Notes: generated by a model from the sequence alone, not told the origin. DNA of 64,000 nucleotides from Saccharopolyspora phatthalungensis (GCF_014203395.1 NZ_JACHIW010000001.1:248001-312000), one strand, 5' to 3'. Counted from the stretch's first letter, positions 29,334-40,794 are shown. Made by a program: numbers and translations.

Positions 29334-30602
29334 TCAACCGCTCGCGCGGGCGCGTTCCAGGAGAACGGCGCGCTCACGGGCGTTGGCGGTGAGGGACGCC
29401 GCTCGCTCGAACTCCTCGCGGGCCTCGTCATGCCGGCCGAGTTTGGCGAGCAGGTCGCCGCGAACGCTGGGGAGCAGGTGGTAGTTCTTCAGCGCCGGTT
29501 CGGCAACAAGCTGGTCGACGAGGTGTAGGCCGTGCTCCGGCCCGAAGGCCATCGACACCGCCACCGCCCGGTTCAACTCCACCACCGGCGACCGGGACAG
29601 CTCGCCCAGCACCTCGTAAAGCGCCGCGATCCGCGTCCAGTCGGTCTCCTCCGGCGTTCTCGCCCGCGCGTGACAGGCGGCGATCGCGGCCTGCAGCGTG
29701 TAGGGACCGGGCGTGCCACCTCCTTCCTGCGCGTTGAGCAGTCCCTCGGCTCGGGCCAACGCCGCCAGCCCGCGCGTGATCAGCAGCTGATCCCACCGGG
29801 CGCGGTCCTGCTCCAGCAGCAGCACCGGCTCGCCCGACGGACCGGTGCGCGCGGCGGTGCGGGATGCCTGGATCTCCAGTAGCGCCACCAGACCGTGCAC
29901 CTCGGGTTCGTTGGGCACCAGCCCGGCCACGATGCGCCCGAGCCGCAGCGCGTCCTCGCACAGCCCGGTCCGCATCCAGTCGTCCCCGGCGGTCGCCGCG
30001 TACCCCTCGTTGAAGACGAGGTAGACGACCTCCAGCACCGACGGCAGGCGGGCGGCGAGCTCGGCGCCGCTCGGCGCCTCGAACGGGATTTTCTTACGCG
30101 CCAACGTTTTTTTGGCCCGCACGATGCGCTGGGCGATGGTCGCCTCCGGCACCAGGAACGCGCGAGCGATCTCCGCGGTCGTCAGGCCGCAGAGCACCCT
30201 CAGCGCCAGCGCGGTCCGGGCCTCGGTGGACAGCACGGGGTGGCACGCGGTGAAGACCAGGCGCAGCAGATCGTCGCCGAAGTCGGGGCCGGTTTCCACG
30301 TCGATCTCGACGTGCTGCCGGTGGCCGAGTTCGCGGCCGATTTCGTCCTGCTTGCGTTCCAGCCGCTGGTCGCGGCGCAGCCGGTCGATCGCGCGGTGCT
30401 TGGCGGTCGACATCAGCCAGGCTCCCGGATTCGGCGGCACCCCGGCCTCCGGCCACTTCTCCAGGGCGATGACCAGCGCGTCCTGCGCGAGCTCTTCGGC
30501 CAGGCCGACGTCGCCGACGATCCGCGCCAGCCCCGCGATCAGCCGGGCAGCTTCGATCCGCCAGACAGCCTCGATGGCGCGGTGTGTTTCAGAAACCGTC
30601 AC
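29334..30602 (-). CDS. ECF42-type RNA polymerase sigma factor with C-terminal extension
   Basis: A 422-residue extracytoplasmic-function sigma factor. Sigma-2 is at about 10-80 ([17 protein letters not shown] ... [15 protein letters not shown]). Sigma-4 is at about 125-185 ([22 protein letters not shown]). Then come about 230 residues of helical, repeat-like sequence that marks the ECF42 group and is needed for its activity. The GTG start opens at [11 protein letters not shown]. No anti-sigma factor gene is present, which is normal for this group. The DGPF-domain gene 41 bases upstream on the same strand is the standard partner. Confidence 0.9.
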   Translation of the reverse strand: MTVSETHRAIEAVWRIEAARLIAGLARIVGDVGLAEELAQDALVIALEKWPEAGVPPNPGAWLMSTAKHRAIDRLRRDQRLERKQDEIGRELGHRQHVEIDVETGPDFGDDLLRLVFTACHPVLSTEARTALALRVLCGLTTAEIARAFLVPEATIAQRIVRAKKTLARKKIPFEAPSGAELAARLPSVLEVVYLVFNEGYAATAGDDWMRTGLCEDALRLGRIVAGLVPNEPEVHGLVALLEIQASRTAARTGPSGEPVLLLEQDRARWDQLLITRGLAALARAEGLLNAQEGGGTPGPYTLQAAIAACHARARTPEETDWTRIAALYEVLGELSRSPVVELNRAVAVSMAFGPEHGLHLVDQLVAEPALKNYHLLPSVRGDLLAKLGRHDEAREEFERAASLTANARERAVLLERARASG

Positions 30603-30643
30603 CGCGCCATCTCAGCTCGCGACGCCCGTCGCGGCAAGCAGGA

Positions 30644-31066
30644 TCAGCCGACGCCGCCCTGCTTGCGCGATTCCTCGCGCATGCGCCGCTCGCGCTCGGC
30701 TTCTTCAGGAGTCAGCACCTCCGCCGCGAAATCCTCCGCGTCGAACACCTCCCGCACGGTGACCGGAGCCGGGCACCGCTTGGCCCATTCGAGCATTTCC
30801 TCCCGAGAGCGGACCTGGAGCAGCCAGAACCCGGCGATCAGCTCCTTGGTCTCGGTGAACGGTCCGTCCACGACGGCACGCCCGCCGCCGGTCGTGATCT
30901 CGGTCCGGAACCCCTTGGAGCTCGGGTGCAGGCCCTCGGCGGCCAGCAGCACCCCCGCCTTGACCAGTTCCTCGTTGTAGTCGCTCATCGCCTTGATGAC
31001 CTCTTGACTGGGCATCACGTTGGCTTCGCTGTCGGCATTGGCCATGACCGCCATCAGGAATCGCAT
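30644..31066 (-). CDS. DGPF/YCII-domain protein linked to the ECF42 sigma factor
   Basis: A 140-residue YCII-related protein. The DGPF motif is exact (VVDGPFTETKELIAGFWLLQV). The charged C-terminal tail (EEAERERRMREESRKQ) is an addition. Such proteins are encoded next to ECF42 sigma factors throughout actinobacteria and are often the sigma factor's target; their biochemical role is unclear. It is the first gene of a two-gene unit with the sigma factor. Confidence 0.9.
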   Translation of the reverse strand: MRFLMAVMANADSEANVMPSQEVIKAMSDYNEELVKAGVLLAAEGLHPSSKGFRTEITTGGGRAVVDGPFTETKELIAGFWLLQVRSREEMLEWAKRCPAPVTVREVFDAEDFAAEVLTPEEAERERRMREESRKQGGVG

Positions 31067-31221
31067 CGTGGGTCACTCCCTCGTCGTCGCGCCCGGTCTC
31101 TCCGGCCGCTCACCAACGCATCGAACGAGCCACCGAGAAATCGACACCTTTCCCGAATTTTCTTTCGCAAATTGGCCGGACCCTCACGCGCAACGATCCG
31201 GAACGACGATCCGCGAACAAG

Positions 31222-31263
31222 AACGGGGCCGGGTGGGCGATCGCTCGCCCGCCCGGCCCCGTT
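31222..31263 (-). terminator. Terminator of rbpA
   Basis: A 19-bp stem with a TCGC loop: AACGGGGCCGGG at 31222 onward pairs with a mirror ending CCCCGTT at 31263, with one G-T. It lies just after the rbpA stop on the minus strand and is followed by a T-rich GTTCTTGTTC. Confidence 0.8.
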
Positions 31264-31270
31264 CGCCGAT

Positions 31271-31615
31271 TCAGCGGCCCTTGCGTTCGCGGAGCTTGGT
31301 CAGCGCCTCTTCCAGGATGGCCATCCCGTCAGCGTCGCTGCGCCGCTCCTTCACATACGCGAGGTGACTCTTGTACGGCTCATTCCGCCGCGCCTCGGGA
31401 GGATTCTCCTGGTCCAGGCCCGCCGGCAGTCCGCAGCGCGGGCAGTCCCATTCCTCCGGCACTTCGGCGTCCATCGCGAAGGACGGCCGGCTGTGGTGCC
31501 CGTTGACGCACCAGTAGTCGACCCGCTTGCGCGGCGCGGCTTCCCCCCGCTCCGATTCGCCTACCGCGGGGCCCGAGCCCACACGAGTGCCGCGAATGGC
31601 GTTACCACCAGTCAT
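31271..31615 (-). CDS. rbpA: RNA polymerase-binding protein RbpA
   Basis: A 114-residue RbpA, the actinobacterial factor that binds sigma and the polymerase beta' subunit and aids open-complex formation. After a flexible N-terminus of about 30 residues, the core shows the putative zinc set C36, H40, C58 and C61 (YWCVNGH and WDCPRCG), and the C-terminal sigma-interacting part KSHLAYVKERRSDADGMAILEEAL. A GAGG precedes the ATG. It has its own terminator and follows secG by about 55 bases. Confidence 0.94.
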   Translation of the reverse strand: MTGGNAIRGTRVGSGPAVGESERGEAAPRKRVDYWCVNGHHSRPSFAMDAEVPEEWDCPRCGLPAGLDQENPPEARRNEPYKSHLAYVKERRSDADGMAILEEALTKLRERKGR

Positions 31616-31670
31616 CCATCCTCACCCACAAAGCGGCCCGGGGTCGTCGACCGGCTGGGTGCCCGGTCGA

Positions 31671-31904
31671 TCAACCGATCTTGATCAACAGGCCGATGCC
31701 GATGATGGAGATGACCCACAGCGCGATGACGAACAACGTCATTCGGTCGAGGTTCTTCTCCGCCACACTGGAACCGGCCAGGTTGGACTGCATACCGCCG
31801 CCGAACAGCGAGGAGAGTCCGCCGCCCTTGGCCCGGTGCAGCAGCACCAGCAGCACCAGCAGCACACTCGTCACGATCAGCATGATCTGCAGGAAAAGAG
31901 TCAT
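31671..31904 (-). CDS. secG: Preprotein translocase subunit SecG
   Basis: A 77-residue two-helix membrane protein, the SecG part of the SecYEG channel. Helices are at about 3-22 and 53-74, joined by the GGLSSLFGGGMQSNLAGSS loop that is diagnostic. The ATG at 31904 is chosen because GAGGAC precedes it and the first helix follows at once; the frame open to 32036 adds implausible sequence. The position between tpiA and rbpA is that of other actinobacteria. Confidence 0.93.
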   Translation of the reverse strand: MTLFLQIMLIVTSVLLVLLVLLHRAKGGGLSSLFGGGMQSNLAGSSVAEKNLDRMTLFVIALWVISIIGIGLLIKIG

Positions 31905-32071
31905 CACGTCCTCGTTCGCACAGCGGTTCGCAACCAAGCGTACCGGGCCGCAAACAGCGAGTTGACCACTGTCCACCCGTTTGCCGCGGCTTCGCCGCGC
32001 CATTGACAAGCTCTCACACCGCTCCACCGAGGTCACGCAGGGGTGCCGGTCCGGTCGGGTGGTGGGTTCGA

Positions 32072-32118
32072 GCGACCGGACCGCTCGCCTCGGCCACCGA
32101 AGCGAACGGTCCGGTCGC
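32072..32118 (-). terminator. Hairpin downstream of tpiA
   Basis: GCGACCGGACCG (32072-32083) pairs with CGGTCCGGTCGC (32107-32118), and inner GCTCGC/GCGAAC can partly extend the stem. It begins about ten bases after the tpiA stop on the minus strand and separates it from secG. Confidence 0.65.
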
Positions 32119-32128
32119 GGCGAAACCG

Positions 32129-32914
32129 CTACGGCAGCGGGCCGCCCGCGGCCATGGCGGAGAGCTTGGCGAACTCGTCGCCGTTGAGGCTCGCGCCGCC
32201 GACCAGGGCGCCGTCTACGTCCGGCTGACCGATCAGATCGCCGATGTTGCTCGACTTAACCGAGCCGCCGTAGAGCACCCGCACGTCGTCGGCGATCTCC
32301 TTGCCGTACTTCTCGGTCAACGCCGCGCGCAGCGCGGTGCAGACCTCCTGCGCGTCCGCGGCGGTGGCGACCTTGCCGGTGCCGATCGCCCACACCGGCT
32401 CGTAGGCCACCACGACCTGGCGCACCTGCTCGGTCTTGAGGCCCTTGAGCGCGTTGATCAGCTGGGTCGTGCAGTGCTCGACGTGGCCGCCAGCCTCGCG
32501 CACGCCGAGCTGCTCGCCGACGCACAGGATCGGCGACATCCCGTGCTTGAGGGTGGCCCGCACCTTCTTACCGACCAGCTCGTCGGTCTCGGCGTGGTAT
32601 TCGCGGCGCTCCGAGTGGCCGACCACGACGTAGGTGCACCCCAGCTTGGCCAGCATCGGCCCGGACACGTCACCGGTGTAAGCCCCGGAGTCGTGCTCGG
32701 AGATGTCCTGCGCGCCATGCTTGAGCAGCAGCTTGTCGCCGTCGATCAGGGTCTGCACGCTGCGGATGTCGGTGAACGGCGGGAGCACCGCCACCTCGAC
32801 CTTGGCGAAGTACTTCTCCGGCAACGCGAAGGCGATCTTCTGCACCAGGGCGATCGCCTCCAGGTGGTTCAGATTCATCTTCCAGTTGCCGGCGATCAGT
32901 GGCTGCCTGGCCAT
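32129..32914 (-). CDS. tpiA: Triosephosphate isomerase
   Basis: A 261-residue TIM-barrel enzyme interconverting dihydroxyacetone phosphate and glyceraldehyde 3-phosphate. GNWKMN holds the catalytic Lys, VVGHSERR the His, [11 protein letters not shown] the Glu, and [11 protein letters not shown] the phosphate loop. Its ATG directly follows the pgk TGA with no gap, so it depends on pgk translation. A hairpin follows the stop. Confidence 0.97.
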   Translation of the reverse strand: MARQPLIAGNWKMNLNHLEAIALVQKIAFALPEKYFAKVEVAVLPPFTDIRSVQTLIDGDKLLLKHGAQDISEHDSGAYTGDVSGPMLAKLGCTYVVVGHSERREYHAETDELVGKKVRATLKHGMSPILCVGEQLGVREAGGHVEHCTTQLINALKGLKTEQVRQVVVAYEPVWAIGTGKVATAADAQEVCTALRAALTEKYGKEIADDVRVLYGGSVKSSNIGDLIGQPDVDGALVGGASLNGDEFAKLSAMAAGGPLP

Positions 32915-34117
32915 TCAGCGCTCACCTTCCAGGACGGCCACTCCGGGCAGGTCCTTGCCTTCCAGGTATTCCAGCGACGCGCCGCCGCCGGTGGAGATAT
33001 GCGAGAAGCCGTCCTCGGCAAGACCCAGGGTCCGCACCGCGGCGGCCGAGTCGCCGCCGCCGACCACGCTGAACGAGTCGGAGTCCACGATGGCCTGCGC
33101 GACGCCGCGGGTGCCTGCGGCGAACGCCGGGAACTCGAACACCCCGGTCGGGCCGTTCCAGAACACCGTGCGCGCCTCGCGGAGGATACCGGCGAACAGC
33201 TCGACGGTGCGCGGCCCGATATCCAGCCCCATCCAGTCGGCCGGGATCGCGTCGGCGGCCACGACTTGCTTGTCGGCGTCCGCGGCGAAGCGGTCGGCGG
33301 CCACCACGTCCACCGGCAGCACCAGCTTGTCGCCGTGCTCGGCCAGCAGCTGCTTGGTGGACTCGATCTGGTCCTTCTGCAGCAGCGAGTTGCCGACGTT
33401 GTGGCCCTGCGCGGCCAGGAACGTGTACGCCATGCCGCCGCCGATGAGGAGCTTGTCGACCTTCGGCAGCAGCGCCTTGATGACGCCGAGTTTGTCGGAG
33501 ACCTTCGAGCCGCCGAGCACCACCGCGTAGGGATGCTTCGGGTCGCCGGCGAGCGTGCGCAGCACCTCGACCTCGGCGAGCACCAGGCCGCCGGCGTAGG
33601 CGGGCAGCCGCTTTGCGATGTCGTAGACCGACGCCTGCTTGCGGTGCACCACGCCGAAACCGTCGGAGACGAAGGCGGCGTCCGGGCCGACCAGCGCGGC
33701 CAGCTCGTCGGCCAGCGCGCCGCGCTCGGCATCGTCCTTGCTGGTCTCGCGGGCTTCGAAGCGGACGTTCTCCAGCAGCGCGACCGAGCCGTCGGTCAGC
33801 CCGGCGACCACCGACTTCGCCGAGTCGCCCACCAGGTCGGCGGCCAGCGCGACATCGGCGCCGAGCAGTTCGCCGAGCCGCCGGGCGACCGGGGCCAGCG
33901 AGAACTTCGGGTCCGGCTCACCCTTGGGCCGCCCCAGGTGCGCGGTCAGCACCACCTGGGCGCCGGCCTCGGTCAACTTCTGGATCGTCGGCAGGGACGC
34001 GCGCACCCGGCCGTCGTCGGTGATCTTCTCGCCGTCCAGCGGCACGTTGAGGTCGGCGCGCACCAGGACACGCCGACCCCGAACGCCCTCGGACAGCAGA
34101 TCGTCAAGGTTCTTCAC
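32915..34117 (-). CDS. pgk: Phosphoglycerate kinase
   Basis: A 400-residue kinase that transfers phosphate from 1,3-bisphosphoglycerate to ADP. The N-terminal [13 protein letters not shown] and the C-terminal [14 protein letters not shown] nucleotide loop are clear. I chose the GTG at 34117 (MKNLDDLL) rather than the ATG at 34132, because GCGAGGAG lies just before the GTG and would otherwise be inside the coding sequence. It is followed without a gap by tpiA. An intrinsic terminator stands only about 28 bases upstream of the start, so pgk-tpiA may be partly uncoupled from gap. Confidence 0.96.
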   Translation of the reverse strand: MKNLDDLLSEGVRGRRVLVRADLNVPLDGEKITDDGRVRASLPTIQKLTEAGAQVVLTAHLGRPKGEPDPKFSLAPVARRLGELLGADVALAADLVGDSAKSVVAGLTDGSVALLENVRFEARETSKDDAERGALADELAALVGPDAAFVSDGFGVVHRKQASVYDIAKRLPAYAGGLVLAEVEVLRTLAGDPKHPYAVVLGGSKVSDKLGVIKALLPKVDKLLIGGGMAYTFLAAQGHNVGNSLLQKDQIESTKQLLAEHGDKLVLPVDVVAADRFAADADKQVVAADAIPADWMGLDIGPRTVELFAGILREARTVFWNGPTGVFEFPAFAAGTRGVAQAIVDSDSFSVVGGGDSAAAVRTLGLAEDGFSHISTGGGASLEYLEGKDLPGVAVLEGER

Positions 34118-34144
34118 GTCTGCTCCTCGCATAGCTACGGGAAA

Positions 34145-34189
34145 ACCCGCACGAGCCGGGGCGGATTCAACGGCTCAGCTCGTGCGGGT
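34145..34189 (-). terminator. Intrinsic terminator between gap and pgk
   Basis: On the minus strand, a 12-bp stem (ACCCGCACGAGC pairing with its complement, 34145-34156 and 34178-34189) is followed by TTTTCCCG, a true T tract that is rare in this window. It would end the gap transcript or act as an attenuator ahead of pgk. Confidence 0.8.
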
Positions 34190-34208
34190 CTCAAGGAGAC
34201 TGGCTTTC

Positions 34209-34436
34209 AAGCGGCGAAGCCGCTTCCAGCGGTAGACCGCCACCGCGACGCCCGACTCGCCAACTGTCCGAGTTGCCGCAAGCGGCTTGCCGCTTGGCCC
34301 ACCCTCGCAACCGGCACCGCCGCGGGTCTCAGCGGATTTCTCGCGAGGACAGCCCCGCCACGACGTATTGGTCATACGTGTGCCGGGGATCCCGGAGTCG
34401 AGAAAGCCGCTGAGGTTCCGCCACTTGCACCGCTAC
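34209..34436. repeat. Dispersed intergenic module, copy 2
   Basis: Two AAGCGGC...GCCGCTT hairpins (34209-34225 and 34280-34295) are followed by 34343-34436. That element shares GCGAGGACAGCCCC, the GTAT...ATAC hairpin, CGGGGATCCCGGAG and CCGCTAC with copy 1 at 15964-16068. It lies between gap and the gap terminator, in the same orientation to its upstream gene as copy 1 is to ctaB. A 66-residue minus-strand frame (34175-34375) covers much of it but has no family match that I recognise. Confidence 0.65.
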
Positions 34437-34467
34437 TCGGGTCTTGGTTGGAAAAACCGTCTTCAGA

Positions 34468-35547
<1,080 letters not shown>

Positions 35548-35660
35548 CTATCTGCCGTCGAAGCCATCGCATTCGGGCGGGCGCAGGAGCTCACGTTGCC
35601 CGATACGGGGGTGTCGTTCTGGGGCCGGTGATTTCAGGGGAACCGATGCGTCCTGGGTTT

Positions 35661-35692
35661 CGGGCGTCGATTTCCATGGAAATCGACGCCCG
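35661..35692. terminator. Perfect 32-bp palindrome after whiA
   Basis: CGGGCGTCGATTTCCA and its exact complement meet at 35676/35677 with no loop. It ends two bases from the whiA stop. A related half-copy, GATTTCAGGGGAACC, starts at 35630. It is the longest member of the GATTTC-N4-GAAATC family in the window. It probably acts as a terminator for the whiA operon, though an operator for gap on the other side cannot be excluded. Confidence 0.55.
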
Positions 35693-35693
35693 G

Positions 35694-36680
35694 TCAGGCG
35701 TCGGCTTCCAGCATCTCGGCCGTCACCGCGGATTCGGTGTCCGGGACGCCGAGTTCCCGCGCGCGCTTGTCGGCCATCGCCAGCAGCCGCCGGATCCGAC
35801 CGGCCACCGCGTCCTTGGTCATCGGCGGTTCCGCGAGCTGGCCGAGCTCTTCCAGCGACGCCTGCCGGTGCGCCAGGCGCAGCCGGCCCGCCACCGTCAG
35901 ATGCTCCGGAGCGGTCGGGCCCAGCAGCTCCAGCGCCCGCTCCACCCGCGCCGCCGCGGCGACCGCGGCACGTGCCGAGCGGCGCAGGTTGGCGTCGTCG
36001 AAGTTCGCCAGCCGGTTGGCGGTAGCCCGCACCTCGCGGCGCATCCGGCGTTCCTCCCACGCCAGCACGCTGGAATGCGCGCCGAGCCGGGTCAGCAGCG
36101 CGCCGATGGCGTCGCCATCGCGGACCACCACCCGGTCCGCGCCGCGCACCTCGCGCGACTTCGCCGCCACACCGATCCGCCGCGCGGCACCGACCAGCGC
36201 CAACGCCGCCTCCGGCCCCGGGCAGGTGACCTCCATCGACGAGGACCGGCCCGGTTCGGTGAGCGAGCCGTGCGCCAGGAAAGCGCCACGCCAGGCCGCT
36301 TCGGAATCGCAGGCGCCGCCGGAGACGACGTGCGCGGGCAGGCCGCGAACCGGCCGGCCGCGCGGGTCGAGCAGTCCGGTCTGGCGCGCCAGGCCCTCGC
36401 CGTCCTTGACCACCCGCACCACGTACCGGGTGCCCTTGCGCAGTCCGCCGGAGGTGATCACGTGCACATCGGAGTGGTGCCCGAACAGCTCGTGGATCTC
36501 CTTCCGGAGCCGCCGCGCCGTTGAGCCGCTATCCAGCTCGGCCTCGATCACCACCCGGCCGGCGACGATGTGCAGCCCGCCGGCGAAGCGCAGCAACGAG
36601 GAAACCTCAGCCCGTCGGCAGCACGTCTTCGTCACCGACAACCGACTCAACTCGTCCTTGACCGCCGCGGTCATCGCCAC
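35694..36680 (-). CDS. whiA: WhiA, sporulation/division transcription regulator
   Basis: A 328-residue WhiA with an N-terminal degenerate LAGLIDADG-type fold ([12 protein letters not shown] ... [26 protein letters not shown]) and a C-terminal HTH ([28 protein letters not shown]). In streptomycetes it activates cell-division genes with WhiB; the protein is universal in actinobacteria. GAGGAGG precedes the GTG at 36680; an ATG at 36674 overlapping the yvcK stop is nearly as good. It is the last gene of uvrC-rapZ-yvcK-whiA. Confidence 0.95.
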   Translation of the reverse strand: MAMTAAVKDELSRLSVTKTCCRRAEVSSLLRFAGGLHIVAGRVVIEAELDSGSTARRLRKEIHELFGHHSDVHVITSGGLRKGTRYVVRVVKDGEGLARQTGLLDPRGRPVRGLPAHVVSGGACDSEAAWRGAFLAHGSLTEPGRSSSMEVTCPGPEAALALVGAARRIGVAAKSREVRGADRVVVRDGDAIGALLTRLGAHSSVLAWEERRMRREVRATANRLANFDDANLRRSARAAVAAAARVERALELLGPTAPEHLTVAGRLRLAHRQASLEELGQLAEPPMTKDAVAGRIRRLLAMADKRARELGVPDTESAVTAEMLEADA

Positions 36681-37639
36681 CGGTCCGTCCTCCTCTCCAG
36701 TGCGGCCCGCAGGCTCGCCGCAAGCGCCCGCGGGTCGTGCCGTCCCGGCACGGCCGGCGCGGCGATCTTGTCCAGCAGAGTCTGCGCACCCAGCGCGGTG
36801 GCCGCAGCGCGAAGCCGGTCCGGGGTGGGCACCGAGTCGGCGTCGGCCAATACCGCGTCGACCCGCAGCCGGGGTGCGTGTTGCGAGAGTACGTCGAGAT
36901 GTTGTTCGGGGGAGAAGCCCGCTGTCTCCCCCGGTTGCGGGACGAGGTTGAGCACCACGACGCGGCGTGCGGCGGTGGTCACCAGCGCCTCGTGCAGCTC
37001 CGGGACCAGCACGTGCGGCAGCACGCTGGTGAACCACGAACCGGGGCCGAGCAACACCAGATCGGCGTCCGACACCGCCCGGACGGCCTGCGGGCAGGCC
37101 GTGGGTCGCTCTCCACCGTTCGCGTGCAAACGGATCTGTTTCACACGTCCGGGCGTACTCGCGATGGCCACCTGCCCCCGGATCGTGCGGATCGCGTCGG
37201 GATCGGAGTCCAGCCCGACGACGTCGGCGGCCATGTCCAACGGCACCGTCGACATCGGCAGCACCCGGCCCTGCACGCCGAGCAGCCGGCACGCCCGGTC
37301 CAGCACCTCGACCGGATCGCCCAGCACTTCGAGCAGCCCGGCCAGCACGAGGTTGCCCACGGCATGTCCGGCGAGGGCGCCGCTGCCGCCGAAGCGGTGC
37401 TGGAACACCGTCGACCACAGCTGACCGTCGGTGTCGGTGTCGGCGAGCGCGGCGAGCGCCTTGCGCAGGTCGCCGGGCGGCAGCATGCCCAGTTCGCGGC
37501 GCAGCCGGCCGGACGACCCGCCGTCGTCGGCCACCGTCACCACCGCCGTCACCTCGGAGGTGATCCGGCGAAGCGCCGACAGCGTCGCCTGTAGGCCGTG
37601 TCCGCCCCCGAGCGCGACCGCGCGCAGCGGGGCACTCAC
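36671..37639 (-). CDS. yvcK: YvcK/CofD-like gluconeogenesis factor
   Basis: A 322-residue protein of the YvcK (CofD-like) family, which binds UDP-sugars and in Firmicutes and mycobacteria links carbon metabolism to cell-wall building. [17 protein letters not shown] and [23 protein letters not shown] (key [11 protein letters not shown]) near the N-terminus are diagnostic, as is [17 protein letters not shown]. The GTG at 37639 overlaps the rapZ stop (GTGA), and its end overlaps whiA. Confidence 0.93.
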   Translation of the reverse strand: MSAPLRAVALGGGHGLQATLSALRRITSEVTAVVTVADDGGSSGRLRRELGMLPPGDLRKALAALADTDTDGQLWSTVFQHRFGGSGALAGHAVGNLVLAGLLEVLGDPVEVLDRACRLLGVQGRVLPMSTVPLDMAADVVGLDSDPDAIRTIRGQVAIASTPGRVKQIRLHANGGERPTACPQAVRAVSDADLVLLGPGSWFTSVLPHVLVPELHEALVTTAARRVVVLNLVPQPGETAGFSPEQHLDVLSQHAPRLRVDAVLADADSVPTPDRLRAAATALGAQTLLDKIAAPAVPGRHDPRALAASLRAALERRTDRWR

Positions 37640-38514
37640 TCGCGCCCCAGGTCCCGGTGCACCGTCTTGACCATCATCCCGTCGTCCCCGGCCAGGCGGC
37701 GGGCCAGCTCCTCGGCCAATGCCACACTGCGGTGCTTGCCGCCGGTGCACCCCAGCGCCAGTGTCAGGTAGCGCTTGCCCTCGCGGTGGTAGCCCGCCCC
37801 GACCAACCGCAACAGCTGCTGGTAGCTCTGCAGGAACTCCTCCGCACCCTCCTGACCGAGGACGTAGTTGCGGACCTCGTCATCGAGTCCGTTGAACTCG
37901 CGCAGTTCCGGGATCCAGAACGGGTTCGGCAGGAACCGGCAGTCCATCACCAGGTCGGCGTCCATCGGCAGACCGTACTTGTATCCGAAGGACAGCACGG
38001 CGACCCGCGTGCGGGTGCTCGCCTCGGTGCCGAAGGTGTCCTCGATCTTGGCGCGCAGCTGGTGCACCGAAAGGCTGGTGGTGTCCAGGACCAGGTCGGC
38101 CTCGGACCGCAGCCTGGACAGCAGCGACCGCTCCGCGGCGATCCCGTCGGCCAGCCGCCCCTCGCCCTGCAACGGGTGCCCGCGCCGCACCTGCTCGAAG
38201 CGGCGGATCAGCACCTCGTCGGTGGCCTCCAGGAACAGCACCTTCGGCTTGTAGCCGCGGGCGTCGAGGTCCTTGATGACCGCGCCAAGGTCCTCGGTGA
38301 ACGCGCGGCTGCGCACGTCCATCACCACCGCGACACGGGTGACCGCGCCGCTGGAACGCGCGCCCAGCTCCACCATCGTGGCGATCAGCTCCGGCGGCAG
38401 GTTGTCCACCACGAACCAGCCCAGGTCTTCCAGGCATTTGGCCGCGGTGCTGCGCCCCGCCCCGGACAGGCCGCTGACCACGGCGACCTCGATGCCCGAC
38501 TGCTCCTCAGTCAC
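37636..38514 (-). CDS. rapZ: RapZ/YvcJ P-loop nucleotide-binding protein
   Basis: A 292-residue RapZ-family ATP/GTP-binding protein. The P-loop is GLSGAGRST, with Arg where most families have Lys, as in other actinobacterial members. [14 protein letters not shown] and the C-terminal [15 protein letters not shown] are family blocks. In enterobacteria RapZ controls the GlmZ small RNA; that system is absent here, so the role is unclear. The GTG at 38514 overlaps the uvrC stop by eight bases. Confidence 0.93.
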   Translation of the reverse strand: MTEEQSGIEVAVVSGLSGAGRSTAAKCLEDLGWFVVDNLPPELIATMVELGARSSGAVTRVAVVMDVRSRAFTEDLGAVIKDLDARGYKPKVLFLEATDEVLIRRFEQVRRGHPLQGEGRLADGIAAERSLLSRLRSEADLVLDTTSLSVHQLRAKIEDTFGTEASTRTRVAVLSFGYKYGLPMDADLVMDCRFLPNPFWIPELREFNGLDDEVRNYVLGQEGAEEFLQSYQQLLRLVGAGYHREGKRYLTLALGCTGGKHRSVALAEELARRLAGDDGMMVKTVHRDLGRE

Positions 38515-40570
38515 TGCTCTCCCCTTCAGCGTTGTCGGCGCCGGGCTCGGCCCGGTCGTCCGGCACCGGGCGTGGCCCGGCTCCCCCGTCGGCCGCCAGC
38601 GCCGAGTGCACGGTCTCGGCGGTGCGGCGGCCGATCCCGGGCACCGCGGCGATCTCGTCCACCCCTGCCTGGCGCACCTTGCGCACCGAACCGAAGTGCT
38701 TGAGCAACGCCGCACGGCGAGTTTCGCCCAGTCCCGGAATCGCGTCCAATGTGGAGCTTGTCATGCGCTTGGCGCGCTTCGCGCGGTGGTAGCTGATGGC
38801 GAACCGGTGCGCCTCGTCGCGGACCCGTTGCAGCAGGTAGAGCGCCTCGCTGGTGCGCGCCAGGATCACCGGGTCGGGGTCGGCGGGCAGCCAGACCTCC
38901 TCCAGCCGCTTGGCCAGCCCGATCACCGCGACGTCGGTGATGCCGAGCTCGGTCAGCGCGTCGGCGGCGGCGTTGGCCTGCGGCGCGCCACCGTCGATCA
39001 CCAGCAGGTTGGGCGGGTAGGCGAACTTGCGCGGGCGGCCGGTCTCCGGATCGATCGCCGCGCCGACCGGACCCGAACCGGCCTGGTCCACCCGGGGGTC
39101 GACCGGCCCGGAGCCCGACTGCGCCGGCTGGGCGCCGACCTTGCCGGTCTCGCTGAGGTAGCGGTGGAAACGGCGGCGGACCACCTCGTCGATGGAGCCG
39201 ACGTCGCCGCCCGCGGCGCCCTCCCGGACCTCGAAGCGGCGGTACTCGGACTTGCGCGGCACGCCGTCCTCGAACACCACCAGCGACGCGACCACATCGC
39301 TGCCCTGCACGTGGCTGACGTCGATGCACTCGATCCGCAGCGGCGCGGTGTCCAGCGACAGCGCTTCCTGGAGCTCCTGCAGCGCCGCCGAACGCGCGGT
39401 CAGGTCACCGGCGCGCCGCAGCTTGTACTGCTGGAAGGATTCCTTAGCGTTGCGCTCGACGGTCTCCATCAGTGCACGTTTGTCGCCGCGCTGCGGAACC
39501 CGGAGGCTGACCCGGGCACCGCGCAGCTCGCTGAGCCATCCGGCGATCGCGTCCGTGTCCTCGGGTAACTGGGGCACCAGCACCTCGCGCGGTACCGGGC
39601 TGCCGCCGGCGTCGGCCTGGTCGGCCAGTGCCGCCTGCTCGCCGTAAAACTGGGTAAGGAACTGCGAGGTGAGGGCGGCGGTTTTGGTTTCCTCGACCTT
39701 GTCTATGACCCAGCCGCGCTGGCCACGCACCCGGCCGCCGCGAATGTGGAAGACCTGCACGGCGGCGGCGAGCTCGTCTTCGGCGAAGGCGACCACGTCG
39801 GCGTCGGTGCCATCGCCGAGCACCACCGCCTGCTTCTCCATCGCGCGGCGCAGGGCCTCCAGATCGTCACGCAGCCGGGCGGCGCGCTCGAACTCCAGCT
39901 CCGCGGAGGCCGCCTGCATCTGCTTGTCCAGCTTGCGCATCAGCTGGTCGGTGTGTCCGGCCAGAAAGTCGCAGAAGTCGTCGACGATCGACCGGTGCTC
40001 CTCGGTGCTGACCCGGCCGACGCAGGGCGCCGAGCACTTTCCGATGTAGCCGAGCAGGCAGGGGCGGCCGATCTGCGAGTGGCGCTTGAACACCCCGCCG
40101 GAGCAGGTGCGTGCGGGAAACACCCGCAGCAGCAGGTCGAGTGTTTCGCGGATCGCCCAAGCGTGCGCGTACGGGCCGAAGTACCGCACGCCCTTGCGGC
40201 GCGGGCCGCGGTAGACATGCAGGCGCGGGAACTCCTCGTGCAGCGTGACGGCCAGCACCGGGTACGACTTGTCGTCGCGATAGCGGACGTTGAACTTCGG
40301 GTCGTACTCCTTGATCCAGGAGTATTCCAGTTGCAGCGCCTCGACCTCGGTGCCGACGACGGTCCACTGCACACCGGTGGCGGTGGTGACCATCTGCCGG
40401 GTCCGCGGATGCAGTCCGGCGAGGTCGGCGAAGTACGACGACAGCCTGCTGCGCAGGCTTTTCGCCTTGCCGACGTAGATCACTCGGCCGCCGACATCGT
40501 GGAACCGGTAGACGCCGGGGGCGTCCGGGATCGTGCCTGGCGCTGGTCGGTAGGTGGACGGATCGGCCAC
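38507..40570 (-). CDS. uvrC: Excinuclease ABC subunit C
   Basis: A 687-residue UvrC, the nuclease of nucleotide-excision repair that cuts on both sides of the lesion. The GIY-YIG domain is at 15-95 (PGVYRF ... [14 protein letters not shown]). A cysteine-rich link ([16 protein letters not shown]) follows, then a UVR motif (residues about 205-240) and the RNase H-like domain with [11 protein letters not shown]. Two HhH motifs close the protein ([17 protein letters not shown]). It is complete. A degenerate copy of an internal piece lies about 2 kb away at 42510-42708. Confidence 0.96.
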   Translation of the reverse strand: MADPSTYRPAPGTIPDAPGVYRFHDVGGRVIYVGKAKSLRSRLSSYFADLAGLHPRTRQMVTTATGVQWTVVGTEVEALQLEYSWIKEYDPKFNVRYRDDKSYPVLAVTLHEEFPRLHVYRGPRRKGVRYFGPYAHAWAIRETLDLLLRVFPARTCSGGVFKRHSQIGRPCLLGYIGKCSAPCVGRVSTEEHRSIVDDFCDFLAGHTDQLMRKLDKQMQAASAELEFERAARLRDDLEALRRAMEKQAVVLGDGTDADVVAFAEDELAAAVQVFHIRGGRVRGQRGWVIDKVEETKTAALTSQFLTQFYGEQAALADQADAGGSPVPREVLVPQLPEDTDAIAGWLSELRGARVSLRVPQRGDKRALMETVERNAKESFQQYKLRRAGDLTARSAALQELQEALSLDTAPLRIECIDVSHVQGSDVVASLVVFEDGVPRKSEYRRFEVREGAAGGDVGSIDEVVRRRFHRYLSETGKVGAQPAQSGSGPVDPRVDQAGSGPVGAAIDPETGRPRKFAYPPNLLVIDGGAPQANAAADALTELGITDVAVIGLAKRLEEVWLPADPDPVILARTSEALYLLQRVRDEAHRFAISYHRAKRAKRMTSSTLDAIPGLGETRRAALLKHFGSVRKVRQAGVDEIAAVPGIGRRTAETVHSALAADGGAGPRPVPDDRAEPGADNAEGESSD

Positions 40571-40640
40571 GCCTCCACCCTACGTGCGCGGCCCGACCAC
40601 CTGGATCTCGGTGGGCGGACCGACGTGGGCGTGCCGACAT

Positions 40641-40794
40641 GGCACAGTGGGTGGAGCCGTGATCACGTTTCTCGATCAGGAATTGCGCCGTACTGGGAGG
40701 TCAGCCGTGAACGAGAACGCCCGTCCCGAACGCGACGCTGTCCGAGATCGCCCCGGGCGTGCATGCGTGGGTTCAGCCGGACGGCTCGTGGTGG
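40641..40794 (+). pseudogene. Truncated, frameshifted copy of the 5' end of the MBL-fold gene
   Basis: These 154 bases match 42722-42877 with five substitutions and one two-base deletion (GAACG-CGAC for GAACGCGCGAC). The deletion shifts the frame after about nine residues. The copy stops at TCGTGGTGG, where the intact gene continues. It sits where the real gene would be expected, divergent from uvrC. It marks one side of the insertion that carries the XRE gene. Confidence 0.85.

Noticed and set aside
34175..34375. 66-residue minus-strand frame within the gap-pgk interval
   Set aside because: It lies over the dispersed repeat, has a skewed Arg/Gly/Ala translation, and the stop-bounded peptide reading in another frame is better conserved between copies.
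38507..38514. Possible frameshift at the uvrC-rapZ border
   Set aside because: Both proteins are complete; the eight-base overlap is ordinary translational coupling.
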